This document shows positions 46,669 through 56,847 of a stretch of 64,000 nucleotides of DNA, in pieces. Location of the stretch: positions 464,498 to 528,497 of the forward strand of contig JAJVDF010000359.1 of assembly GCA_022410635.1 (NCBI GenBank). Direction: 5' to 3'. A model generated the notes under the pieces. It worked only from the letters and a program-made list of their open reading frames with translations. It made no database searches and was not told the origin of the DNA. A program made the translations under genes and the position numbers. Within the stretch, counting starts at the first letter, position 1; each line of letters starts with the position of its first letter. Origin of the DNA: Tretioscincus oriximinensis. Lineage: Eukaryota > Chordata > Lepidosauria > Squamata > Gymnophthalmidae.

Positions 46669-47115
46669 ATGGATAGATACACTTCAACATTGTTCCCACT
46701 TTCCTCCAACTGTATAGTTGGGATTATGAGCTTCTCTGAAAATCACCATGAAGCAGAATTGGGGGTTTTCATAGAGAAAATGGAAAACATTTCCTTAATA
46801 GTGCACGACTGTCCAAAAGTTCCCAGGGAGGGTCCCTTTAAAACCTTTATTGGCCAAGGAACTGGGCTTAGGCCCGAAGTGGTCAACGGATATGGTGCGC
46901 TACAGTACAGCACGAACAGTAAAACGGAGCTGCACAAAAATAACTGTTTCTCAAGGAAAATCAGTTCTTCTCCCCACTTTAGCAAGGCTGAAAAGCAGCA
47001 TCAAGACACCAATAAGCCATTAAATATAGATGTCGACAAGACGACACGGATGCATTTCAGAAACAAGGAGGCCACATTCAATAAACGGCTCATTCCTTGT
47101 ACAATCAAATTCTAG
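46669..47115 (+). other. Unexplained 148-codon open frame
   Basis: ATG to stop with no internal stop, in a stretch not covered by any repeat I recognise. The translation is rich in Ser, Lys, Asn and His, and shows no domain, signal or membrane segment known to me. It lies between TDH and MTMR9 on the opposite strand. It could be a chance ORF, an exon of a small gene or part of a non-coding RNA. Confidence 0.15.
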
Positions 47116-48730
47116 ATCCCCCAAAGGTGCCAGACCTCCTTCTATGTCCGCTCCACCGTGCAGATCCATGCCATTGTTTGCAAACCAATGTGTACATGTG
47201 GGACTGGAATGTGCACACGCTGAGCCCCAGGATCACTTTAACAAGGCACAGTGCACAAGGCACCCAGAAACATGTAGAGAGGAAGAGGGGATAGCTGGGT
47301 AGAGTCAAGGCTTGATATTCAGTATGGAAATTATGAGACATTTCTCATGAAATGACTGCCTTTAGCAAAACACCTGTGGCCCTCGACATTCTTCTTGAGG
47401 AGTTCCAACACTTCTAAGTAACCACCAAGATATAGAGAGGTGGTTGCCGATTGAAAACACGAGTGATGGGGCAAATATTGGTCCTTCAACTAAATGATCC
47501 ATATCTAGAATTCTCTAGTCAATGGGTTTCCTTTAAAAGGACTTACATTGATGGGTACATGAAAAGGTTGGGGGGAATATCATCCACCTAATGTTTGGTC
47601 CAGGCCTTGGGAATCCGTAGGCCATCTTATTAGTTCAGGGTGGAGAGGTAGGTGTGTGCACACAAATGACTGACACCAGGCACTTTTTTGCACTTACCTG
47701 TAGGGAATGGTTGTTGGAAACCAATGTTTTCCAGTCACGGGGAGGGATCGACCACCACCATTTGCACCCTGGCTCAGGAAGCAGTGAAGGGGTTAAATTT
47801 TAATAATCTATAATAGTAAGGGTTTTTTTTCTAGCCTGGCCGTGGTTTCACAGGAGTTGCTTGTCTTGGCGCTGTGGAGTTCTTTGTCTACAGCCTCATA
47901 AGGAGTCCTTAAGGGAGAAGGGTACTAGCTGGCCCTGTGACTGTATGCCCAAGGGAGTCATAAATAACCATAAAACTATCACTCCTGAAGGAAAGACAAA
48001 GAGAAGGGACAGCTCTCTGGCACCTAAGGGCTAATGGTCTTATGGTGACGTAAGACACCAGTGGCCAGGAAAATTGGCATTGCACTGATGTTTTGTGCAT
48101 TTATTGGCTGATCATTTAACAGTTGAATAGTGATTATGGCCAATTGTTTATTCATAAGGGAAAAACAGATAAAAAGCTTGGATTTCCTTTTTCTGGGGTT
48201 GGCCTGCCTGCCTACAGCCAATGAAAATGTGTATCATACTTTTCTCTGCAATAAACACCGTAAGTAATAAAAGGCAAATGGGAGAGTTCAACATTCCGAA
48301 GTACAACGACCAATGATGAGGCACACTTTCTGAAAGCAGGAACCGGAAGTGACATCACAATGACGTCACTCCTGGCCNCTTTCCCATAAATTGCCGTACG
48401 AGAATTCAACTTTATTTGAGAGTGGACAATCTCACAAAATGCACAATTCCCACCACTGGCTCTCCTCTGANATTCACAAAGATTGATAGAGCGACGTCTA
48501 AAGACGTGCCTCCCACACCAGGAAGAGGCAGGAACATCAGCTTCTTAAGGATCAGGCTTGCATTTCTTCATTGCTGGAAGCAATGTCGGTATTTTCTTCC
48601 ATATGCTCTGTGTGTGTGTTTGACCCTGGACCGTGCTTTGACTCTGTTGCTTGCCTGCCCAGGTACTTTACTGACATTCAGAACGTGTGTCTCCTGACTT
48701 GGATTCGACCTGACTTACTTGGTGATTGAT
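47116..48730. other. Intergenic stretch, no gene supported
   Basis: Holds the second copy of the shared 20-mer (48343-48362), directly followed by a TGACGTCA at 48361-48368, and a short TG run near 48610. No exon could be identified. Confidence 0.4.
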
Positions 48731-48734
48731 GGTG

Positions 48735-48950
48735 ACTCAAACATTGAGTATTGAAAGATTTCTTGGAAACGTCTTCGGCTGCCTAGATTCTGCCTCTGGG
48801 ATGGAGCAACAGGCAGGACTACCATTTGCAGGGGGTTGAGAACAGGTGAGGGTTTTGCCTTCTTCTGCTTCAACCAGCCCAGGTGCAATTGGTGGGCCAC
48901 TGGGTGACCCCTGACTCAGAAGGCCTCCTCTTATGTCCTTATAGCTTAAA
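48735..48950 (+). mobile_element. CR1 LINE 3' fragment
   Basis: GGATGGAGCAACAGGCAGGA, GGGTTTTGCCTTCTTCTGCT and end GGCCTCCTCTTATGTCCTTA. Confidence 0.85.
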
Positions 48951-49465
48951 GAACTTGAGAACTGGTTCACAAACACTTTCAAATCCTTGGCTCTGACAAT
49001 GTTAGTCAACATATCACCTCGTGCTGTGGGGATTCAAGCTTCAGTTGCCGACATTCATCTTTAACAGTTTTGTTACCGCCTGACGAACGTGAAATAAATA
49101 TTGTATTTACAGCTTCTTTTAACAAAACACATTTTTTAAAACAAGAAAGCACCAGAAGACAACAGCTGTTAAAAACAGCGAGATCGAGATGTTAAATTAT
49201 AACATCCACCCTTCAGAAGAACTATGAAAAAGCCTTTGGAAATGGAGTGCACATGAGAGGAGAGAGAGGAGACNAGAAATCAGTTTCAAAATAAAATCTA
49301 TTAGGGCAAATGGATGATCCAATTTATCTATCACTGGGGAGTATGATATTCCTGAAATACAGTTCCCAACATTTAACTNGGCATCGTGCAAAGAATGCTG
49401 GGGTGCTGGAAAAGTTATAAATTAAGAAACATCAGTCCTGCNGTTGAATACCTCTGATTTTCCCA
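48951..49465. other. Intergenic stretch, nothing recognised
   Basis: Several single n's; no exon or clear repeat. Confidence 0.4.
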
Positions 49466-49995
49466 GCAGTCTATTTCAGAGAAATAGCCATGTTAGTCTT
49501 AGAAGAAGATGATGAAGAACTGGGTTTTTATACTCCGCTTTTCTCACCCAAAGGGATTCAAAGCGGCTTATAAGGGTATTTTTCACCCAAGGCTTACATT
49601 CNATTTTCCCTACCAGGCTGTGGTGGTTCCCATTTATCTACTTGCAGTCAGTTGNAATTTCTTGCAATTCTTGCTTTCGAATAGCTGGGATGGCTAGAGC
49701 TACAGGCTAGTGGAAGGCACTCAGCCCTCCCCACGTCCCACACAGGGCCTCCAAACCCATTCTTTCAGTTGGGAGACTGTCTCCTTAGCGACTGTGCCAT
49801 TCGTGCCTTAGAAAGTCTACCAAGCAGACTTATAGCACTTGCAGACTAAAAGTGGAAAGGTGGGCGGCATGAGCTTTTGCAGTCACATCACCGTCTTCAG
49901 ATTCTAGGGGACCAACGTCAGGAAAAGACTTTATAGGAAACTGGATGTAGAAGTGGATAAAGGACCTGCAAATGTGGTATGGAGATTAACTAGGT
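49466..49995 (+). repeat. AGACTAAC repeat family split by a SINE
   Basis: 5' piece CTATTTCAGAGAAATAGCCA (49470-49504), 3' piece from 49811 with GCACTTGCAGACTAAAAGTG, GGAAACTGGATGTAGAAG and AATGTGGTATGGAGATTAAC. Confidence 0.85.
49505..49806 (-). mobile_element. tRNA-derived SINE, second family, full length with target duplication
   Basis: CTTAGAA flanks the insert at 49498-49504 and 49807-49813. Minus-strand A-box-like TGGCACAGTCGCTAAGG (49799-49783) and B-box-like GGGTTTGGAGGCC (49758-49746) lie in the head. The 3' end is AAGAAGATGATGAAGAAC complement. Confidence 0.9.
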
Positions 49996-50595
49996 GAGAA
50001 TGGGCTATGGGGATCAACTTCCATGGCGTCATTATTCCTCTAAAAATAGCTCATCTGGATGGGCCCCATACACTTTTACTCTTTAATNCCCTTAGAACAT
50101 GGCAACAAATATCAGAGAATTATAGGGAGGGAGTGTGGTTTGTAAGAAATGCAACGATTGCAGTTTTCTCCNCACCCAATAAGCATCAGCATTGACTTGT
50201 GACAGAGAGGGGTGAACGGGTGAACTGTGTATGAGCTAATTCTACGGAACTACTTCTCATCTTTTGGTTATGTTAACGTGGGTGTGAAAATCGAGCAATA
50301 TCCCAGGCTGAATAAAGGAATTCCAGAATGCACGACAGTACAGAATTACTGGAGGGAATCTTAAAGGGAAATACAACAGAGCAATAGGAATGAGTTTGAT
50401 CACCTTAAAGGAATGTTGAAATTTCAAGTGAATGGAGAGAATAAGTAGATTATTTCATTTTAGCCACCCAAGCAGTAATTGTCTATGGATGGGTAGGCGG
50501 GTTGAAATGGGATATTTAATCACAGAAGTGGAATTCTGTGCGATAAATGGCATAAAATGTAATAAAAGCAAAATGGAATGTAATTAAGAGCTTCT

Positions 50596-50746
50596 AAGGC
50601 CCTGTCCCCACTGAGCCTTGTTCTGGGTTATATCTCGGTACAGAGCTTGGTCATCCACATGCCAGTGTAGGCTACACTAGCATGTAGATGGCCACATTCC
50701 TATTCTGAAATATAGCCAAGAAGAAGGTTCAGTGGGGATGGAGCCT
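50596..50746. repeat. Palindromic element, CACTGAGCC family, best copy
   Basis: Arms of about 75 bp (50596-50670 and 50672-50746) folding around GTGTAGGCTACAC. Ends GGCCCTGTCCCCACTGAGCC and CAGTGGGGATGGAGCC are flanked by TAA on both sides, a possible 3-bp target duplication. Confidence 0.85.
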
Positions 50747-51035
50747 AACAGAGAATCGTTTGGGAAGCAAAGCTAAGAGAACTAAAGATTAGTCTTTCAC
50801 TTACAGAGAAGAGGAAAAAGAGGGAGAAGGGAGGAGGAAGGACGAAAGAGAACAGAATTGAACATGGAGGTCTAACAACAGGACCAGACTAGTTATATGG
50901 GATGCAAAAGGTGAGGTAGTTCGTGTGGGCTATATATGGTATTCCTATCCATACGTTTTTCATGTTTTTATATTTAATGCTGGAATTTGTTTAAAAATTA
51001 ATAAAGTAATGGGACGGTTTTCAAAAGGACTTGAA

Positions 51036-51282
51036 GATGACGATGAAGAAGAGAGTTTTTATACCCCACTCTTCTCAACCTGAAGGAGCTCAAAGTGGCT
51101 TCCATAAACTTCTGTTCTTCTCTTCACAACAGACACCTTGTGAAGTAGGTGGGGATGAGAGAGCATCAAAGAACTGTGACTACTGTCCCAAGGTCACCCA
51201 GCTGGCTTTGTGAAGGAGAAAAGACTTGAACTAGGAGACTTCCAGAGTCTGACCCTCTAACCATTAGACAAGTCTGGCTCTC
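51036..51282 (-). mobile_element. Full-length Sauria-type SINE
   Basis: Complement of tail (GAGTTTTTATACCCCACTCT), body (CTTCACAACAGACACCTTGT, AAGGTCACCCAGCTGGCTTT) and head with AACCATTAGACAAGTCTGGC. Confidence 0.9.
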
Positions 51283-51864
51283 CAATGAAATGAGGCTAAA
51301 TAATGAGTTTAAATGAAATGACTAACAGACCCAATGAGTTTCTTATTTCTCGGTAGTTATCCACTGCCCTGCAATGTTCTAAAGGGAACAAATCTTTTTA
51401 TGATATTTTATCTCCTGTAATTAATAAATAAACACACAGAGATACCTGTGGTGGATGAAAAGAGTTGTAAATAGAAATGACATTTTGCAATAAAATGAGT
51501 CTGCTTTCAGAAACCAACTACGATCTTCTCTTCTACCTTGCCTATATGATAGGCAGGATCGGACCTAGGATGGGTGACTCACCACGTAAGTACGAAGGAT
51601 TCCCTTCCTCAGCATGCTCACCGCATCTGCAGTAGAGATGCGCAAAACCTGTTTCGGCTTGTCCAGCTCGAACGGTTGGTTTGATTATATTTTTGATTCT
51701 TCAACCAACTTAGTTTTGAACACCTGTGCACTGTGACTGAACAGGGGTTTGCTTGCTAAGTTTATTACAGCATCCCTTGATTTGGTTTGAACAAAACTCT
51801 GTTTTTGAATTTGAAGGGGTGTGTGTGTGTGAGTTGAATTCAAACATTTCAAATGTCCTTGGCA

Positions 51865-51990
51865 GAATTCAGAAAAATAACCATTCTAGTTTCTAGCAAG
51901 GGGTTCTTGTAGCACTTATGAGACTAACAAGAAAAGAGTTGGTAGTATGGGATTTTGTAGACCAAGTCTGTTCCTTCAGATGCTATGAGT
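51865..51990 (+). repeat. AGACTAAC repeat family, 5' part
   Basis: CAGAATTCAGAAAAATAACC, GCACTTATGAGACTAACAAG, GTCTGTTCCTTCAGATGCTA. Confidence 0.75.
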
Positions 51991-52194
51991 TATTGCTATG
52001 TGCTCATTCCCTTTCAGCCAGCATTACTTTGAATAACAACACTCTGATACGTTTACACCTCCCACCACTTATAAAGACTTAATGGTCATCATTATACTGA
52101 ACCTGATATGTTTCTACTGCTGTTCACATGTAACTTGCTATCAATAGGCTATTTGAAAGGCATGAGGGATTTGAGACTTTATGACTATTGTTTG

Positions 52195-52430
52195 AGATAA
52201 TAATGATAATGAGGAGGAGAAGGAGAAGAAGGAGAAGAAGGAGAAAGAAGAACTGGGGTTTTATGCCCCGTTTTTCTCATCCAAAGGTACTCAAAGCATC
52301 TTACAAACTATTTTTCACCTCAAATTTAACAGCTGAATTGGCTGAAGCTAAGACCAATAGAGGGCCTTGGGGTATCTCTGCTGAAACACCATGGCTCTTC
52401 ACCGCTGTACCACTGTGCCTCATGCCACTT
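52195..52430 (-). mobile_element. tRNA-derived SINE, second family
   Basis: A purine tail (GGAGGAGAAGGAGAAGAAGG), then TTTTATGCCCCGTTTTTCTC, and body to TCTGCTGAAACACCATGGCT and CGCTGTACCACTGTGCC. Confidence 0.8.
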
Positions 52431-52994
52431 GCTTCTATGGGGGAAAAAACAGTTCCTATTTGACAGGAACAGCTACAAAAAGCGGCCTGAATCTCCTTAT
52501 CACGTCAAAGACCCACTGCAGGTAAGAGTTATGATCCCCACACAGACAGCACTGTTTGGGTTTTCAAGGGCCAAGCTCTTGGCAGTGTCAGGAGAAGGGT
52601 TGCACATACACTGATGTTCAGATCCATGGCACGGAGAAGGAAGGTGGAGTTTGGGCATAGGTGGGTGGGAATTGGGGCAGGAAGGAGGCAGAATTTGAGC
52701 ACGATATTGAGTCAGAGGTGGGGCAGAGTTTGGGTGGTCACAGGACTCCTGTTTTTTTCCAGTTTCAAATATGGTATCCCTATGAACAAAAGTAAGAAGA
52801 AAGGAGGGATGGGCAACCCTTGGGCACACGTTCCAAATGTGGCACATCCAGTCTCAGACCTCAGGACAGCAGTCCTTGAGCAAAGAAACTACAATGGAAG
52901 ATCTGAAAGAGAAGCAGCAGAACAAGGATACATCCACAAATTCCAGTCCATTGACAAGGGATTTAATAGAGACAATGGTTTCCTGGCACACTAT

Positions 52995-53340
52995 GCATAT
53001 TATAACACCAGTTAACTGCCCAGCCCCCTGAGGGCATTCTTGGACTGATTTGCTCTNCACCTTTCTGCATATTTGATTGATGCTCAATCACCTAAACGCA
53101 TCTCTTTCCTCCACGTATTTCCCTCCACTTAAGAGGACAAATATCTGCCCTTTAAGAGGTTAATCTCCACACAACACTCAGTTTCCTATAAAGTCTGTCC
53201 CTGCCGTCGGTCCCCTAGAATATGAAGACCTAGATGTGTCTGTGAAAGTTCATGCCATCTATCTTTCCCCTGTTAGTCTCCAAGTGCGACAAACCTCCTT
53301 GTTGGACTAAGACTAACACAAATATTTCCCTGAAATAATT
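52995..53340 (-). repeat. AGACTAAC repeat family, near full length
   Basis: From GCATATTATAACACCAGTTA, through TCCTATAAAGTCTGTCCCTG, to CTTTCCCCTGTTAGTCTCCA and GACTAACACAAATATTTCCC. Confidence 0.82.
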
Positions 53341-53914
53341 TACACAATCACTTACAAATCAAATACCAAGATATCAAATTATATATTCTCAAAAAAAAAA
53401 TGATTGGTCCATGGGAAGATTTTGTGTCAGGGATTAGTTGGTTTTGGTTTGTTTTCCTGCTAGGAAATCTAGTTAAGAGGCAGGAAATCGAAAAGAAGTG
53501 GAGAAAAATCTAGCAATTGCTCTTTGTGACACAATGTGTCCACAAAAAGGCAGACTATAGCCGCCTGAACACAGGGTGTGGATTTTACCCAAAATTCAAG
53601 GGAAACTATTATTAAAAAGTTCAACTTACAGTCCAAAGTATATGATTCATCCCTGGAGTCCATGATAGCAATGAAGGTGTAGCAACCACAAGTATGTGAC
53701 AATCAGTCTACAGACACAGACGGAAAAGAAGACCACGATCTCTCCATGATCTTTTGACCGTCTTACGAACCGGTCTCAGGTTCAGAGGCTCATGGAAGGG
53801 ACACCAATCTCTAGATTATATATCAGCTGAAAGGGGCAGATGAAAGATTGGCCATTTGAAATTGGGGCTGTTTTTGCAAGGCCAGGCCAGAACGTTTCCC
53901 ATACGGTCAGAATA

Positions 53915-54630
53915 TGGTCACAGCCCATCTCATCCAGCATTCTGTCTCACTCAGTGAGCCACCAATTCATAAGCCGAAGGAGGCAAAACCTTTCTGGCTC
54001 ACCAATTGCACGTGGGTAGTCTCACGCAGAAGAAGGCAAAACCCTCACCTGTTCTCAACTCCTTGCAAATGGTATTTTAGGAATTCTGCCTCTTATTCAA
54101 TCCCAGAGGCAAGGCCAAGAGATCCACCTCAGTAGCTATTTATACCCTTGGTGCCCATGAACTTGTCTAACCCTGTCTTAAAGTTATCCACCACTTCTTC
54201 TGGAAGCCAATTAAAGCTATCCACCACCTCTTCTGGAAGCCAATTTTACAGACCAGTGACCCTCTGGGTGAAAAAATACTTTCCGTTGTCTGTCCTCACT
54301 CTTCTGCCCATCCGCTTCAAGGAAGGCCCCCTGGTTCTAGTGATGTATGATAAAGAAAATATTTTTTCTCTATTCACTTTATCTATTTTACATACTTCAA
54401 TCAGATTACCTCTTTAATGCCGTTTTTCAAGGTTGAAGAGGCCCAGACGTTGCAGCCTGACTTCATAAGGGAGCTGCTCCAGCCCCTCTATCATTCTTGT
54501 TGCCCTTTTCTGCACTTTCTCTAGTTCCACAATATATTTTCTGAGACGTGGTGACCAGAATCGTACACAATATTCCAAATGGGGTCTCACCACAGATTTA
54601 TAAAGAGGCAAAACAACACTTGCTGACTCA
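53915..54630 (-). mobile_element. CR1 LINE 3' end with long ORF2 portion
   Basis: 3' UTR remnant at 53930, a second 3' UTR start at 53997, then the ORF2-end complement to 54611 ([20 protein letters not shown] on the minus strand). A 33-bp in-frame tandem duplication occurs at 54179-54244. Confidence 0.9.
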
Positions 54631-54934
54631 TGGGGGCTTTGTTCTAGCCCCTTGAAAATTTTAATTTTGTGATATATAGATATAAGGCCTTAGGGCCTTT
54701 TCCAACTGCTGTCTTGAGGAATTGTGGTTGTTTTTCTGGTTTCTTTGTATTCCTGGTTTTAGGTTGGGGTTGTTTTCTGCCTAGGTGCTGCCTCCAGGTT
54801 GGAAACAAGCAGGTGCCCTCTAGAGGCCAAATTCAGGAGTTGGGAGCAGGTAAAAGTCCCTCCTTTGCCAGAAGCAACTGGTGGAACACTGGTGAGATAG
54901 AACACAAGANTAAAAGCAAATTCAATGTTAGGGA

Positions 54935-55860
54935 CAACTAGAAAAGAAATCAGAAATAAATCTGCAAGGATCACTTTGCCTCTTTATAAATCTATGGTGA
55001 GGCCACATTTGGAATACTGTGTACAGCCCTGGTCACCACATCTCAGAAAAGATATTGTGGAACTAGAGAAGGTGCAGAAAAGGGGCAACAAGAATGATCA
55101 GGGGACTGGAATAAGACCTCTGGTGCTTCAACAGAGATACTGAACTTGAAGACTGGTATTGGCCGTGGAGAGGGGTGAGCGTCCTCTACTGGTCTTGGCT
55201 GTAGCCAACCCAGCTATTTGAAAGCAAGAAATTGNGATTAGATAAATGGAGACCATCACAGCATAGTGGGGAAGAGAGAATGTAAGCCTTGGGGCGAAAA
55301 ATAAGCTTCTAAGCCACTTTGAGTCCCTTCGAGTGAGACAAACAGTATAAAAACCCAGTTCTTCTTTTTATGAAATCAGGCTGCAACGTTTATACCTCTT
55401 CAGCCTCAAAAGAGGTATTTGCAAAACCATCCATAGGATAGATAAGGTGAACAGGGAAAAATATTTTCTCTATTACCCAACACTGGGACCAGGGGGTATT
55501 CCTTGAAGCTGATCCGAAGAGGTAGGACAGAGAAGGAATGTAATTTTCCACCCAGAGGGGCAATGGTATATGGAACTCACTTCCAGAGGAGGTGGTGGTG
55601 GCTATCAGCCTGGATAGCTTCGATAGGATTAGATAAATTCATGAAAGACAGGTGTATCAATAGCTATTTGGATAGAAACACAGGCAGTTATTTATGAAAT
55701 ACCATTCGGGGCCTGCCATAGCCGACACTAGCATGCGGATGGCAGATCCCTATTCCAAGAGTTGGGGCTGCCCCAGTGCAGTTGGTGGGCCACTGTGTGA
55801 GACAGAATGCTGGCCTGATTCAGCAGGGCTCCTTTTATGTTCTTATGTAGACTAGATAGG
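54935..55860 (+). mobile_element. CR1 LINE 3' end split by a SINE
   Basis: 54955-55122 encodes [20 protein letters not shown] and [12 protein letters not shown]. The frame resumes at 55370 with TATGAAATCAGGCTGCAACG. The 3' UTR ends CAGGGCTCCTTTTATGTTCTTATG near 55848. Confidence 0.9.
55124..55368 (+). mobile_element. tRNA-derived SINE, second family, inside CR1
   Basis: GGCCGTGGAGAGGGGTGAGC, CCAACCCAGCTATTTGAAAG, CACTTTGAGTCCCTTCGAGT, AGTATAAAAACCCAGTTCTT. Confidence 0.85.
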
Positions 55861-56399
55861 TCTGATCTTGCAGGCTTCTGTTATGTTCTTAGATGATATT
55901 AGAGTATGTCTTGGCCTGATCCAGCAGGCTCTCCTCCCCTGAGGTTAAAAAACCCTCCACTCACCAGCACCCTTCCAGTAGACAATCCTGTCTGTACAGT
56001 CCCGTCCCGCTTAAAAGGCGACAGCAAATATTTTGCTTTAAGCCTTTCCCAACATGCAACACAAGATTATTCTCTGATTTGAACTGACAATCTAGTTCAG
56101 CACAAGCAGTAGAAACATTTGCATCTCTGGAGGAACCCTTTTGCACAAGAACTGGCTGAAGGTCGGATGCAGAAAGATGCTACTGGAGGATCAAAGGCCC
56201 AAACCGAGGGGAAAATAAATATTGTAACCCAGGAAGGAAAAGCTGTATTGGAAGGAAGGAGTAAATATCCTTCTGGTTTTATCCTTTTGAAAGCCACACA
56301 CTGAAAGGTTTTTCTTTTTTCCAGGCTTGGAATGAAATCTCTTTCTAGTCAAAGCCAAAATGGGTTTCAGCAGTGGTCTTAAGTGCTGGATCGGAATAG
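55861..56399. other. Region below MTMR9, possibly distal 3' UTR
   Basis: Only a 60-bp CR1 end remnant (about 55860-55935) is recognised. Confidence 0.35.
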
Positions 56400-56668
56400 T
56401 GTCATTTATTAAAGAACGGCAGGGCTGTTTGCCGAGGGCGGCCAACCGGATAAAGTTAACTGTTTGTTGCTGTAAACAAAAACAAACGGAAAACCAAGGC
56501 TACCCCCGATGGAGCGGGACGGGATCGAGTGAGAAACCAAGAAGCAAAACTCAACTCAACGGCACCGACAAGGAGCGCATGCATGTTTTGCGTGTTTAGT
56601 GCTTAGTGTGCGAAGGCAACTCGCCTGACGAAGGAGGGACCCCCCGGACCACCGGTTCGCCTGGGACG
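56400..56668 (-). other. MTMR9: Probable start of MTMR9 3' UTR
   Basis: Non-repetitive sequence follows the stop. A minus-strand AATAAA occurs at about 56410-56405. A longer 3' UTR is possible, and nothing here fixes the end. Confidence 0.35.
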
Positions 56669-56847
56669 TCAGGGGCTCTCGGACATCCCGTCCTCCTGCG
56701 TGCTGTCGTCTGTCTCCAGTTCAGCTAGCTGCCGCCGCAGCAGGTTGACTTTCACTTGCAGTTCCTTGTTGTATTTGATAATGTTGAGCATTTCTTCATA
56801 AGATTCATCCAGGAACTTGGAGGAGCGGTTCCAGCGGAGGAAGACAC
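56669..56847 (-). CDS. MTMR9: MTMR9 last exon (coiled-coil tail)
   Basis: 179 nt after CCTGCCACAG, encoding 58 residues and TGA at 56671-56669. VFLRWNRSSKFLDESYEEML is followed by a leucine/isoleucine heptad pattern to RRQLAELE, the heterodimerisation coiled coil. It ends in an acidic tail, TDDSTQEDGMSESP, which seems a few residues longer than the mammalian ending I remember (EDGMQESP). Confidence 0.95.
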
